Below, one piece after another: positions 54,005-62,466 of a stretch of 64,000 nt of DNA. Positions within the stretch are counted from its first letter, which is position 1. The number at the start of each line of letters is the position of its first letter. Under the pieces are notes generated by a model. The model did no database searches, had not been told where the DNA came from, and saw nothing but the letters and a program-made list of their open reading frames with translations. The translations under genes and the position numbers were made by a program. The stretch lies in assembly GCA_009829735.1 (NCBI GenBank), contig CM020620.1, positions 15,225,186-15,289,185 on the forward strand. The letters run 5' to 3'. The DNA is from Pyropia yezoensis (taxonomy: Eukaryota > Rhodophyta > Bangiophyceae > Bangiales > Bangiaceae).

Positions 54005-56042
54005 AGGGTGGTGCCCGGTGCCGCCGCCGCGGGCACGTCATCCAACGACGGTAGGGCGCGGCGAAGGACGGCCGTAGCGGCGGCCTCGTCGCCCGCCTCG
54101 GCGTAGAGGGTCACCAGCAGCCGGAGGGTGTACTCTCGCGCCGCCGCGTCGGCGGCGGCGGGGTCCACCCGCCGCCGCCGGAGGACGCCGCCGCCCCCGT
54201 CGCGGCCGCCACCACTGCCGCCGCCGCCGCCGCCGCCGCCGCCGGGGAGTGCGGGCCGCCCAATTCCAGACGGCGGCAGGGGGAGGATCCCCCCTGGCGG
54301 CGGCGGCGGCGGCGGCGGCGGCGCCCGCCGCCGCCCGCCGCTGCCCGCCCCCACCCCCCCCGGGCGAGATAGCCCCCCTGCGGGAGACCACCCACGGACC
54401 GCCACCGACGCGAGCACCTCAACGTCCTCTGCCTCCTCCTCCTCCTCTTCCCCGCCGCCGCCGCCGTCCAAAGTGCCCGCACTCGGGGATGCGCCGCCCG
54501 CAAGCGCACCCCCCGCGGGCGCGTCGGACCCACCGCCGCCACCACCGCCGCCGCCGCCACCCACCAACGACGGGTGCGGGGCTGCCCCGTCGGCGCCCGC
54601 GGCCGCCACGGCGACTCGTCCACCCGCGCTCCCAGTGGCGGCGGCGGGGGCGGTGGGTGGTGGTGGCGGAACGACCAGCTCCTCGGCCAGCCCCGTGACA
54701 GCGGCGTACGCCTCGGCCCGCTGTGCGGCGACGGGGTGGGCGCGCGCCACCCGCGCCAGCGCCGCCAGCACCCGCCGCGCCGCCACCGCCGGTGACCAGC
54801 CGTCGCCGCCGTCGCCAGCCCGGCCTGCGGCGGCCGCGGCGGCGGCGGCGGCGGCTTGCCGCCAGCGGGTGGCCAGCCCCGCCGGGGAGGTGATGGCCAG
54901 CGCGGGCGCCAGCCGTGCGAGTGTGGCCACGTTGGCGCCCGCCAGCGCCGCCACCGACGGCACGACGCCGCGGCGGGCACCGACGCGGGCGGCCGCGTCG
55001 GCGGCGGCGGCGGCGGCCGCCGCCGCCACCGCCGCGTCGCCGTCGTCGCCGTCGCCGGCCGAGGCAGTGGCGGCGGCGGTGGCGGCCGCCGCCGCGACCG
55101 TCGCGGCCACCCCCTCGGCGGCGCGAAAGTGGGCGTGGCCGGCGAGCACCCCCGTGACGGTCGGCGGGTGCAGCTCTGCTGCGTGGTCGGCGGCAAAGTT
55201 GGCCAGCGCCGCCACGGGGGGAGGCGGGCGCTCCCGCCCGCGAACCCGCCCCGCCGTCGGCCGCGGCGGCCGTGGGGGGGGCGGCCACCCGCCGCCGCCC
55301 GCGGTGGCGGCGCTCCCCGCCTTGCCGCCGGGCGTTGTGGCGGCGGCGGCGGCGGTGGCAAGGGGCGGGAGGGACGCCCCGTCCCCCGCTGCGGGGGCGC
55401 CCCCCCCCCCCAGGCGCCGCCCACCACCCCCATCCGCTGGGCAAACAGCTCCACAATCAGGGCAGTCAGCGCCGCCCGCACCGACGGCGGCGCGTCGTCC
55501 AGGCTGTCGAGGCGGCGGCAGAGAAAGTCGGCCGCCAGGCCACACGCGTCGACCGACGCGCCGGCGGCGGCGGCCGCCGTCGACGCCGTCGTCGCCGCCG
55601 CAGCGGCCGCCGCGTTCGCCGCCGGCGCGGGTGCCCCGCCCCCCCCCCCCACCCCACTCTCTGCCAGGCGCACCGCCACGGGCGGCGGCGGCACGTCCGC
55701 GTAGACCTCCGCCGGGGGTCCCGGCAGGAGGGCAAGCAGCACCGGCGGGATGCGCACCGACCGCATCTTGGCGGCCAGCGCGACCGCCGCGGGTGCGTCG
55801 CCGGCCGCCACCGCCGCGGCGGCCTGCGTGGCGAGCAGCTCCTCCCGGCTGATGGGCGGCGGCGGCGGTGGCGGCGGCGGCGCGGCGGCCGCCGCCGCGG
55901 CCGTGGGAGGGGGGGCAGGAGAGGAGGGGGAGCGGGAGGAGTTGGGGGAGAGAAGGGATGGGGAGGAGGAGGCGGCGTCGGCGGGTGGGGGGGGGGAGGA
56001 GGCACGCCGCCGGGGCGACGACCGGAGGGAGGCGTAGCTCAT
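53158..56042 (-). CDS. VPS18: VPS18-like HOPS/CORVET subunit lacking the propeller
   Basis: The protein starts MSYASLRSSPRRRASS and has ~960 residues. Recognisable VPS18 segments, in order, are: SREELLATQAAAAVAAGD (start of the alpha-solenoid); GLAADFLCRRLDSLDDAP with LTALIVELFAQRMG; ALANFAADHAAELHPPTVTG; LSVYLYGYLALHDDAVTAAL with SVDERLAEE; GGVLRVDAVLPLLPPFTVLD with LAELADHRR; and the end AECVACSDAMIDAV. VPS18 is a core subunit of the HOPS and CORVET tethers for vacuole and endosome fusion. Two things are odd. The ~600-residue N-terminal beta-propeller is absent, and upstream DNA shows none. The RING keeps only a YPCGH and a final CxxC, without the first zinc pair. The frame changes at a C run near 55,397-55,409; conserved motifs continue on both sides, so a homopolymer error or tiny intron is likely. 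Long poly-Gly blocks interrupt the solenoid. Confidence 0.8.
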
Positions 56043-56649
56043 GGTGGGGAGCGGGGAGGGGTGCGGGGCGACAGCATCGACGTGCAGCAGATGGAGGACA
56101 GGACAGAGGCCGACAGGGAGTAGAAAACCAGATGGGGTGTGTGAAGGCGTGACAGGGGGAGGGGCGACGCGCACGGCCGGAGGGGAAGGGGAGGGATGGG
56201 GACGCAGACGACGAGGCAGCACACGGCAAGCGCGGAGGGGAACAACGTTGGGAAAACAGAGGTGAGGCTGGCCTCCCGAAGTCCAACCGGCACACCCGAC
56301 CTGACCAGACTGCCAGTGCAATCGGAAGAAATACACAGGGCTTGGACGGCCCAACGGCAAGCGGTCAGAGGCCAGCACCCTCCAGCCCGTCCGAGGGGCG
56401 CATCCAGATCCCCTCGCATGGCCCCTTCCCTCCCCAACACGCCCGCCGGCCGACGCAATCGCCCGCCGCGCCGTCACCGGCCCCGGCTCTCCCGCGGTGG
56501 CGGCCCCGTCGTCCCCACCCCCACCCCGCCAACCCCTGCTCCCTTGCACCAGGGCTGGCGGCAGCAGCAACGCGCGTCTTGGCTGACGCCTCCTTCTCCC
56601 TCCTACTCTCCTCCCGCCCTCTCCCTACCACCCCCCTTGTTGTTGTGCA
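56043..56649. promoter_or_regulatory. Shared upstream region of VPS18 and SelO
   Basis: About 600 bp separate the divergent starts, so both promoters must lie here. The sequence is GC-rich, with purine-rich tracts towards VPS18 and pyrimidine-rich tracts before the SelO start. I see no propeller-like coding sequence for VPS18 in it. Confidence 0.4.
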
Positions 56650-58929
56650 ATGCGCGGGCCGGCCGGGCGGGTGCGGCACCTCCTCTTTGTCGCGTGCCCC
56701 CCCCGGGCTGGGCGGCTGCTCCCCGCGCCGGCCGAGGCCTTGACCACCACCACCGGCGGCGCGTCGACACCCGCCGCCCGTCGCGTGGCGGCGGCGGCGG
56801 CGCGGGGGCGGGTGGCGGCCGCCGCGCCCCGGCGGGGGGTGGTGGTGATGGCGTCGGCGGGGGCGGGGGCTGACGGACGAGCCGCCGGTGGGGGTGGTGG
56901 GGGTGTCGGCGGCGGCGGCGGCGGTGGAGTTCCCGTGGCAGCGCCTGCCGCGGCCACCGCTTCAGCGCCGGCTGCGTCTGCGGCGGCGGCCCCCTCCCCC
57001 CCCGCTTCCGCGGCAGCCGCTGGCGGTGCCCCCCGGCTGGCGCCGTCGCTGGCGGCGGTGCGCCTGCAGTCCACCTTTGTAGACGCCCTCCCCGGGGACC
57101 CCATCACGGAAAACTACCCCCGCCAGGTGTCCCGCGCGGCCTACTCGCTCGTCGCCCCCACCGACCCGACCGAGGACGACGTGATGGTGCGGGTGCGGCT
57201 GCCACCGGGGGAGGACCCCACCGCGGGGGGGCGCATCAAGACCCTCCCGCGGGGGCTCCTCGCGTGGTCCCCAGACGTGGCCGCCATGCTTGGCGTCGAC
57301 CCGGCCGCCCCGCCGCCGGCGGTGGGGGACCCGGCATTTGACGCGCTGGTTGGGGCGGCGACGTCGGTGGCGACGGGGCCCCCCGCGTCGGGCGGCGGCA
57401 GCGACGCCTCGGCCGACGGCAATGGCGGGGCAGCGGCGACGACGACGCCCGCCGGCGCGGCGGCGCTGCTGGACGGGTCGGTGCCCTACGCGGCTTGCTA
57501 CGGGGGCCACCAGTTTGGGTCGTGGGCGGGCCAGCTGGGCGATGGCCGCGCCATCACGCTCGGCGAGGTGGTGCCGCCCGGCGGCGGCCGCCTCGAGGTG
57601 CAGCTAAAGGGCGCCGGTCGCACGCCCTACTCGCGGTCGGCTGACGGGCGGGCCGTACTGCGGTCATCGGTGCGCGAGTTCCTCGCCTCTGAGGCGATGG
57701 CCGGCCTGGGCGTGCCGACGACGCGCGCGCTGGCGCTGCTGTCGACGGGGGCGGGGGTGCTGCGGGACAAGTTTTACGATGGCAACGCGGCGGTCGAGCC
57801 CGGCGCGGTGGTTGCGCGCGTCACGCCCTCCTTCCTGCGGCTCGGCTCGTTTGAGCTCCCCGCCAGCCGGGGGGACGTGCCGCTGCTCAAGGCGCTCGCC
57901 GACTGGGCCATTACCCACCACTTTCCCCACCTGGCGGGCGCGTCCGAGGCGTACGCGCCCGACGTCGACGGCGACGGCGACGGTGACGGCGACGACGACG
58001 TGGACAATAAGTACGGGTTGCTGCTGCGGGAGGTGATTGCGCGCAACGCGGCCATGGTGGCCCACTGGCAGGCCGTGGGCTTTGTGCATGGCGTCCAAAA
58101 CACGGACAACTACGCGCTGACGGGGGTGACGCTCGACTACGGGCCGTACGGCTGGCTCGACACGTTCGACCCGGCATACACGCCCAACACTACCGACCTA
58201 CCTGGCCGCCGCTACTGCTTTGGGCGGCAGCCCGCGGTAGCGGGGTGGAACTTGTCCCAGTTTGCCTCGTCGTTTGTGCCGCTGGTGGGGGTGGCGCGCG
58301 CGCGGGCGGCGCTCGCCACGTACGCGACCGCCTACGCGACCGCCTGGGCGGGCCACGCGGGCGCCAAGCTGGGGCTCCTCACCTTTGACTACACCCCGGG
58401 GGTGGTGGCGGGGGTGGTTACCGAGACGCCCCCACCGCCGCCCACCGCCGACGAGGGGCTGCTCGTAGAGCTGCTCGCGCTGATGGAGGAGTCGGCGTCG
58501 GACTGGACCAACACGTGGCGGTCCCTGGCACGCGTCCCGTCCACCGTCCCTGACGGCACCGGCGACGAGGCCGACGCGGCGCTGCTGGCGCCGCTCGCCG
58601 CCGCGGTGGGCGCCGACGCGCCCGCCGCGCTGCGGTCCCGCTGGGCCGCCTGGGTCCGCCGCTACGCTGCCCGCGTGGCGGAGGATGGGCGGCCCGACGC
58701 GGAACGGCGGGCGGCCATGGACGCGGCCAATCCGGCCTACGTTCTCCGCAACTACATGGCGCAGGTGGCGATTGAGCAGGCCGAGGCGGGGGAGTTTGGG
58801 GAGCTCGACCGCCTGCGGGTCTTGCTCGCCTCACCCTATACGGAGCAGGCAGGGGCAGAGGGCTACACGGCGCCGCCGCCGTCGTGGGCTTCCCGTCGTG
58901 GTGTGTGTATGAACAGCTGCTCATCGTGA
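56650..58929 (+). CDS. SELENOO: Protein adenylyltransferase SelO
   Basis: A single exon of 759 residues. The first ~150 residues are an Arg/Ala-rich targeting-type leader with Gly/Ala spacers, and the conserved part starts LQSTFVDALPGDPITENYPR. SelO motifs are all present: YGGHQFGSWAGQLGDGRAI, LKGAGRTPYSRSADGRAVLR, SSVREFLASEAMAGLGVPTT, FLRLGSFELP, NAAMVAHWQAVGFVHGVQNT, DNYALTG and DYGPYGWLDTFDP. This pseudokinase-fold enzyme transfers AMP from ATP to protein hydroxyls, usually in mitochondria in redox stress. The C-terminal penultimate motif, selenocysteine in animals, is here SCSS encoded by TGC, so this is the cysteine form and needs no SECIS element. An Asp-rich insertion (DGDGDGDGDDD) sits near 57,965-58,000. 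The first ATG is used; a later in-frame ATG (MASAGAGADG) would shorten the leader. Confidence 0.93.
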   Translation: MRGPAGRVRHLLFVACPPRAGRLLPAPAEALTTTTGGASTPAARRVAAAAARGRVAAAAPRRGVVVMASAGAGADGRAAGGGGGGVGGGGGGGVPVAAPAAATASAPAASAAAAPSPPASAAAAGGAPRLAPSLAAVRLQSTFVDALPGDPITENYPRQVSRAAYSLVAPTDPTEDDVMVRVRLPPGEDPTAGGRIKTLPRGLLAWSPDVAAMLGVDPAAPPPAVGDPAFDALVGAATSVATGPPASGGGSDASADGNGGAAATTTPAGAAALLDGSVPYAACYGGHQFGSWAGQLGDGRAITLGEVVPPGGGRLEVQLKGAGRTPYSRSADGRAVLRSSVREFLASEAMAGLGVPTTRALALLSTGAGVLRDKFYDGNAAVEPGAVVARVTPSFLRLGSFELPASRGDVPLLKALADWAITHHFPHLAGASEAYAPDVDGDGDGDGDDDVDNKYGLLLREVIARNAAMVAHWQAVGFVHGVQNTDNYALTGVTLDYGPYGWLDTFDPAYTPNTTDLPGRRYCFGRQPAVAGWNLSQFASSFVPLVGVARARAALATYATAYATAWAGHAGAKLGLLTFDYTPGVVAGVVTETPPPPPTADEGLLVELLALMEESASDWTNTWRSLARVPSTVPDGTGDEADAALLAPLAAAVGADAPAALRSRWAAWVRRYAARVAEDGRPDAERRAAMDAANPAYVLRNYMAQVAIEQAEAGEFGELDRLRVLLASPYTEQAGAEGYTAPPPSWASRRGVCMNSCSS

Positions 58930-59350
58930 GCAGGGTGCGGGAGGGTGGGAGTGCTTGTAGTCGCTTGCATGGGCGTGGTGGAACAGGTTGTGACTGGTCA
59001 GGTCGCGGCACAGTATCTAGGCTTGGGTGACATGCCCAAGACCCGCACGAGACGTGCGATCACGCCCGATCACGCCCGATCACTGCGTAGTCACGCCCTG
59101 TTCAGCGCGTGTCCCGCGCAAAGTAGCCCACATGAACTGTAGTAGATATCACACAATGGATCACACCTCCCGGTCCACCTCGTGTAGATACTCCCTCTCT
59201 TGAGGGCGTCTTTTTTTTTTCCAGGCCCGCAGGGTCAGGGATTCGCCCTCGCCGTGCACGCCCAGCAAGGGTCCGCGGGCGTGGGACGCCGCGGCCGCGG
59301 CGCCGTGGGCCATGGGTGGGCAGGCGCGCTACCGGTTCGGCAGCGCGCTA
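58930..59350. other. Intergenic with a short 10-bp tandem repeat
   Basis: A CGATCACGCC unit occurs in three tandem copies (the last diverging) at about 59,058-59,085. A T run near 59,210-59,220 is followed by CCAG. No gene is supported; a minus-strand gene may follow at 59,351. Confidence 0.45.
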
Positions 59351-59767
59351 CTAAACGGCTCTAGGCCGCCCGACGGCCCGTCGACGCCCGCGTCGCGGCC
59401 GCGCTTGCCGCCCCCCCCGCGGACGCCGGCGCTGCCTGCCGGCCTCTGCCGCGACCGGCCCGTCGGGCGCGGTAGGCCGCCACGGCCACCCGCGGGGGCG
59501 GGGCCGGCGCATGGCGCCCGCGGCGGCGGCGGCGGCCGCCGCCTCACCGGCGCCCGCCGGAGCTGACGACAGCCGCCACGCGGCGAGCGCGGCTCGCGCC
59601 AGCACCGCCGCCGTCAGGACCGCGTAGGCCGCGATGCAGATGACCAGAAGCAGCCTTTCCCGCCACCATCGCCTCCACCGCGACTGCGGCTGCCTCGGCT
59701 TGCGGTGTATGCTTGCAGTCGGGGTCGTACTCGCGTGCGTGGCGATGACCGTGGCTCCATCCACCAC
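59351..59767 (-). CDS. Possible small single-pass membrane protein
   Basis: I do not recognise this frame. It predicts 138 residues starting MVDGATVIATHASTTPTASI, with one clear hydrophobic segment (LLLVICIAAYAVLTAAVLAR) at about residues 39-58 flanked by Arg-rich sequence. A strongly basic Arg/Pro/Gly-rich C-terminus follows. The transmembrane segment with positive flanks is the only support for coding; the basic tail could be a GC-bias artefact, and there is no homologue that I know. Confidence 0.3.
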   Translation of the reverse strand: MVDGATVIATHASTTPTASIHRKPRQPQSRWRRWWRERLLLVICIAAYAVLTAAVLARAALAAWRLSSAPAGAGEAAAAAAAAGAMRRPRPRGWPWRPTAPDGPVAAEAGRQRRRPRGGRQARPRRGRRRAVGRPRAV

Positions 59768-60146
59768 GCCTGGGCCGCTAAGTGCGGAGTGAGTGGGACA
59801 ACTGGGTACGGGCCACCTGGTCGTTCTACTGTGCCCTGGCGAGTCCTAGCGGGCCCGATGCGGCGGACGTAGGGCTGCGCTGCCATCTTCGCCGGTGCAG
59901 CCCCTCCCCAGCCGTCCCCTGCACAACCCCCCTCCGCCCTTCCTCCTCCCCCTGGCTAAACGTGGCTGCCGTCCCGTGCGGCGCCGTGCTGTTCTACGGG
60001 CGGGAATGGCAGAGGCGGCTGCAGAGGAGGGGGGCCGGGCTGGGGCTCCCCCATCGCCGCACGTCGGCGACCGCTGTGCATTGATCCCATCGCTCGCTGG
60101 CCTCCCCGGGGAGCCCCTGGCCTGGTCCAGCTGCTGCTGCGAGATA
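59768..60146. other. Intergenic, nothing recognised
   Basis: No supported gene or repeat is visible. Short frames on the plus strand near 59,780-60,200 show no conserved sequence. Confidence 0.4.
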
Positions 60147-60202
60147 GGAATTGGTCGAATCAGCTCTCACACGAATTCGTGTGAAATCTGTGTGTGAAAG
60201 CT
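60147..60202 (+). repeat. 41-bp hairpin repeat, copy 3
   Basis: The 41-bp core (60162-60202) has arms AGCTCTCACA and TGTGAAAGCT, and contains the perfect 18-bp palindrome TCACACGAATTCGTGTGA. The left flank GGAATTGGTCGAATC resembles the flank of copy 2. As at copy 1, a G run begins immediately to the right. Confidence 0.85.
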
Positions 60203-60298
60203 AGGGGGGGGGGGGGGGGGGCCGCGCGCGGCGCTGCGCGCCGCGCGCGCGCCGTGGGGGGGGGGGGGTGCGGCGCTCGCGCCCGGCGCGCGGCCGGA
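60203..60298. repeat. G-run and GC palindrome tract
   Basis: Two long G runs enclose a CG-only palindromic block (GCCGCGCGCGGCGC and GCGCGCCGCGCGCGC segments). The arrangement resembles the tract next to hairpin copy 1. Confidence 0.7.
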
Positions 60299-60720
60299 TA
60301 CGCATCTGCTCTCGCGTCTTCGTACGCGCTCTCGTATTCTCTCCATCTCGACATCCCAGCGCTTCACCTGAGATTGCGCTTCATCCTCCTATCGTGTGGT
60401 AGTGCACTACACAACTATGTATTGAAGACGCCGTTGTATGCCGAGACACTCCATCGATGGGGCCGCCTGCCAAGGTGGTGGACGTTGCCCATCATTACCG
60501 ACGAGGCACATCATCCTTTCCGGCGTTTTGTTCACGCGCTGCCTCTTCTCTGTGACGCGTAAGTCTGTGGGTATGGTGGGGTGCTTCATGCGTCGGTGGT
60601 TGACTGCGTTTACGGCAAGGCAATGCTGTGAGACGACGGACTCCGTCGCTGCTCGTGCAGCACGGCAGTGGTCGACTGAGCCGATTTCTTACTGTTCCGC
60701 TTCGCGCTGCGCCCCTCCCT
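60299..60720. other. Upstream region of the 18-residue-repeat gene
   Basis: Ordinary-composition DNA between the GC tract and the likely start codon. The downstream frame is open from 60628, so a slightly longer N-terminus is possible. Nothing else is supported. Confidence 0.4.
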
Positions 60721-62358
60721 ATGCCACCCTGGGCGATTGTGTTGCTGTGGGCTGGTCTTTCTACTGCTACAGCGTACAGAGATCTGCACTTGATGGGCTC
60801 TTCAGGGATCGATCGGCCCACCGACTCGAGGGGGCGCACTGCTGCCCAGGCTTCTACCGGCGCGGATCGGCCTACGGAGGCCGGTCGCAACTCTGTGGTG
60901 CATAGCGCTGCGGGCAGCGCTCGGCCCACTGCCTCGGGTGGCGGCACTGTGGCGGATGAAGCGGTGGGCAGCGCACGGCCCACTGCCGCGGGTGGCGGCA
61001 CTGTGGCTGATGATGCGGTGAACAGCGCGCGGCCCACCGCCTCGGGTGGCGGCACTGTGGCTGATGATGCGGTGGACAGCGCTCGGCCCTTGGACGCAGC
61101 CGGCGGCGCGGTCCCAAGCGATGCAACTGGGAGCGCTCGGACGGCGGAAGCGGGTGGCGGTACGGCGCCCGAGGACGCTACCGGCGGCGCTCAACCCAAG
61201 GATGCGGATGGCGACACGGCTCCCAAGGACTCTACCGGGGGTGCTCCGGCCAACAATGGTGCAGGCAGCACCAGGTCGAAGGTGCCCGACGAATACGTGC
61301 GAGTCTTTGAGCTCCTGAGCATCCCGGACGCGCAAAAGCTGCAAGTCCTGGCGCGGCTGCTCCAGAGCCTTTACGACATTACCACGAAGCTGGAAGGGCA
61401 TTTGGCAGCGACGGGGGGAGCGCTCCATGTCGCAGTCAGCCGCATGTGCGAGGCGGACAACCCCCTTTCTCCACCGCAGCACCGTTGGATCCGCATCTAT
61501 GATCGCCTCGGGTTCTTCAGCGACGGGGACGAGCATGCGTGTCGTGTCGTCAATATTGGGCTCTCGTACGCATACCGGCACCAGGAATTGAACGCCCTGA
61601 CAGCTGCTAACGCGCTCCGAGTACGTAGAGCAGCAGCGTCTCCTCTTTCTGGTGGAGAGCAGATCAGGGGATGCGGCACGGGGCAGCAGCAAGTACCGGA
61701 AGGCGGCGTTGTCTTGGGACGCCGTCCGGCGACGTTGAGAGCGAGCCCCCCCATTCGCGGGGACTCGTCCGCGCTTCCGCCTTCAAAGGCAAATCAGCCT
61801 ACCGTTCCGGCCTCTGGGGTCAACGCGAGCGCTCGGCCGGATGGACACGCTCCATTTGACAATGGTGACGTTGGCTCTGGAGTCGAAGCTGGTCTCATCC
61901 TTCCTGAAGGCGGGCTAGTTGTGCGACGGCATATCAATGAAGACGGTGCAGGCGAAGCAGTTGACGACGATGTGACCGCCGGTGGCATCATTGTTGCGAC
62001 GCGGGCACCCCTACGACAACCGGACACAGTAGCTACTGGCAGAGGGCCCGCCCTCTTGGGCCCAGACAACTCCGGCAGCGGTGGGGATGTTGAAGTCAAC
62101 AAGGTTGTGAGCAGTGTTCAACCAGTCGTCACACCCAGCGCTTCATCAATCAAGTGCATCTCTGCTGTGCTGGAGGCTCTTCGGGAGAGGCAGGACATCC
62201 GGCAAGTGCTGCAGCAGTTGGTGATTGACGGCTTGCTTTGCTTGGGGCGTCTCAAGGGTGGGTCCGCATTTGGGTCGGCATCCGCATCAGCCGCTACAGG
62301 GGGTGAGGCAGGGTGGTCAGCTGTCCGCGCCATTTTGTACCGCTGGTGGCCCATTTGA
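60721..62358 (+). CDS. Unrecognised protein with signal peptide and 18-residue repeats
   Basis: I do not recognise the family. From the ATG at 60721 the protein has 545 residues and opens with MPPWAIVLLWAGLSTATAYR, a good signal peptide. Eight consecutive 18-residue repeats follow (type SARPTASGGGTVADDAV), then a degenerate ninth. The middle has helix-rich, non-repetitive sequence (DEYVRVFELLSIPDAQKLQV, then LARLLQSLYDITTKLEGHLA), including SRMCEADNPLSPPQHRWIRI. A low-complexity linker leads to a C-terminal helical segment (CISAVLEALRERQDIRQVLQ). The repeats differ at the DNA level, so the array is not brand new. GC content and codon bias are milder than in the housekeeping genes. It could be an extracellular matrix or surface protein, or cargo of a mobile element; the sequence does not decide. 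Confidence 0.5.
   Translation: MPPWAIVLLWAGLSTATAYRDLHLMGSSGIDRPTDSRGRTAAQASTGADRPTEAGRNSVVHSAAGSARPTASGGGTVADEAVGSARPTAAGGGTVADDAVNSARPTASGGGTVADDAVDSARPLDAAGGAVPSDATGSARTAEAGGGTAPEDATGGAQPKDADGDTAPKDSTGGAPANNGAGSTRSKVPDEYVRVFELLSIPDAQKLQVLARLLQSLYDITTKLEGHLAATGGALHVAVSRMCEADNPLSPPQHRWIRIYDRLGFFSDGDEHACRVVNIGLSYAYRHQELNALTAANALRVRRAAASPLSGGEQIRGCGTGQQQVPEGGVVLGRRPATLRASPPIRGDSSALPPSKANQPTVPASGVNASARPDGHAPFDNGDVGSGVEAGLILPEGGLVVRRHINEDGAGEAVDDDVTAGGIIVATRAPLRQPDTVATGRGPALLGPDNSGSGGDVEVNKVVSSVQPVVTPSASSIKCISAVLEALRERQDIRQVLQQLVIDGLLCLGRLKGGSAFGSASASAATGGEAGWSAVRAILYRWWPI
60805..61236 (+). repeat. 54-bp coding tandem repeat, 8 units
   Basis: Eight in-frame units of 54 bp encode the 18-residue repeats, the central three (SARPTASGGGTVADEAVG type) being nearly identical and the outer ones more diverged. 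A degenerate ninth unit continues to about 61,270. Confidence 0.85.
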
Positions 62359-62466
62359 GAGGTTCCTGTAGGCGCAGACATGCAGGCGCCACCACCGGGT
62401 ACTGTTGGCTACATCGCCCATCCCTCGCGACCGATTCTGTCTTCCAGGTGAGCCATTGATGTCAAC

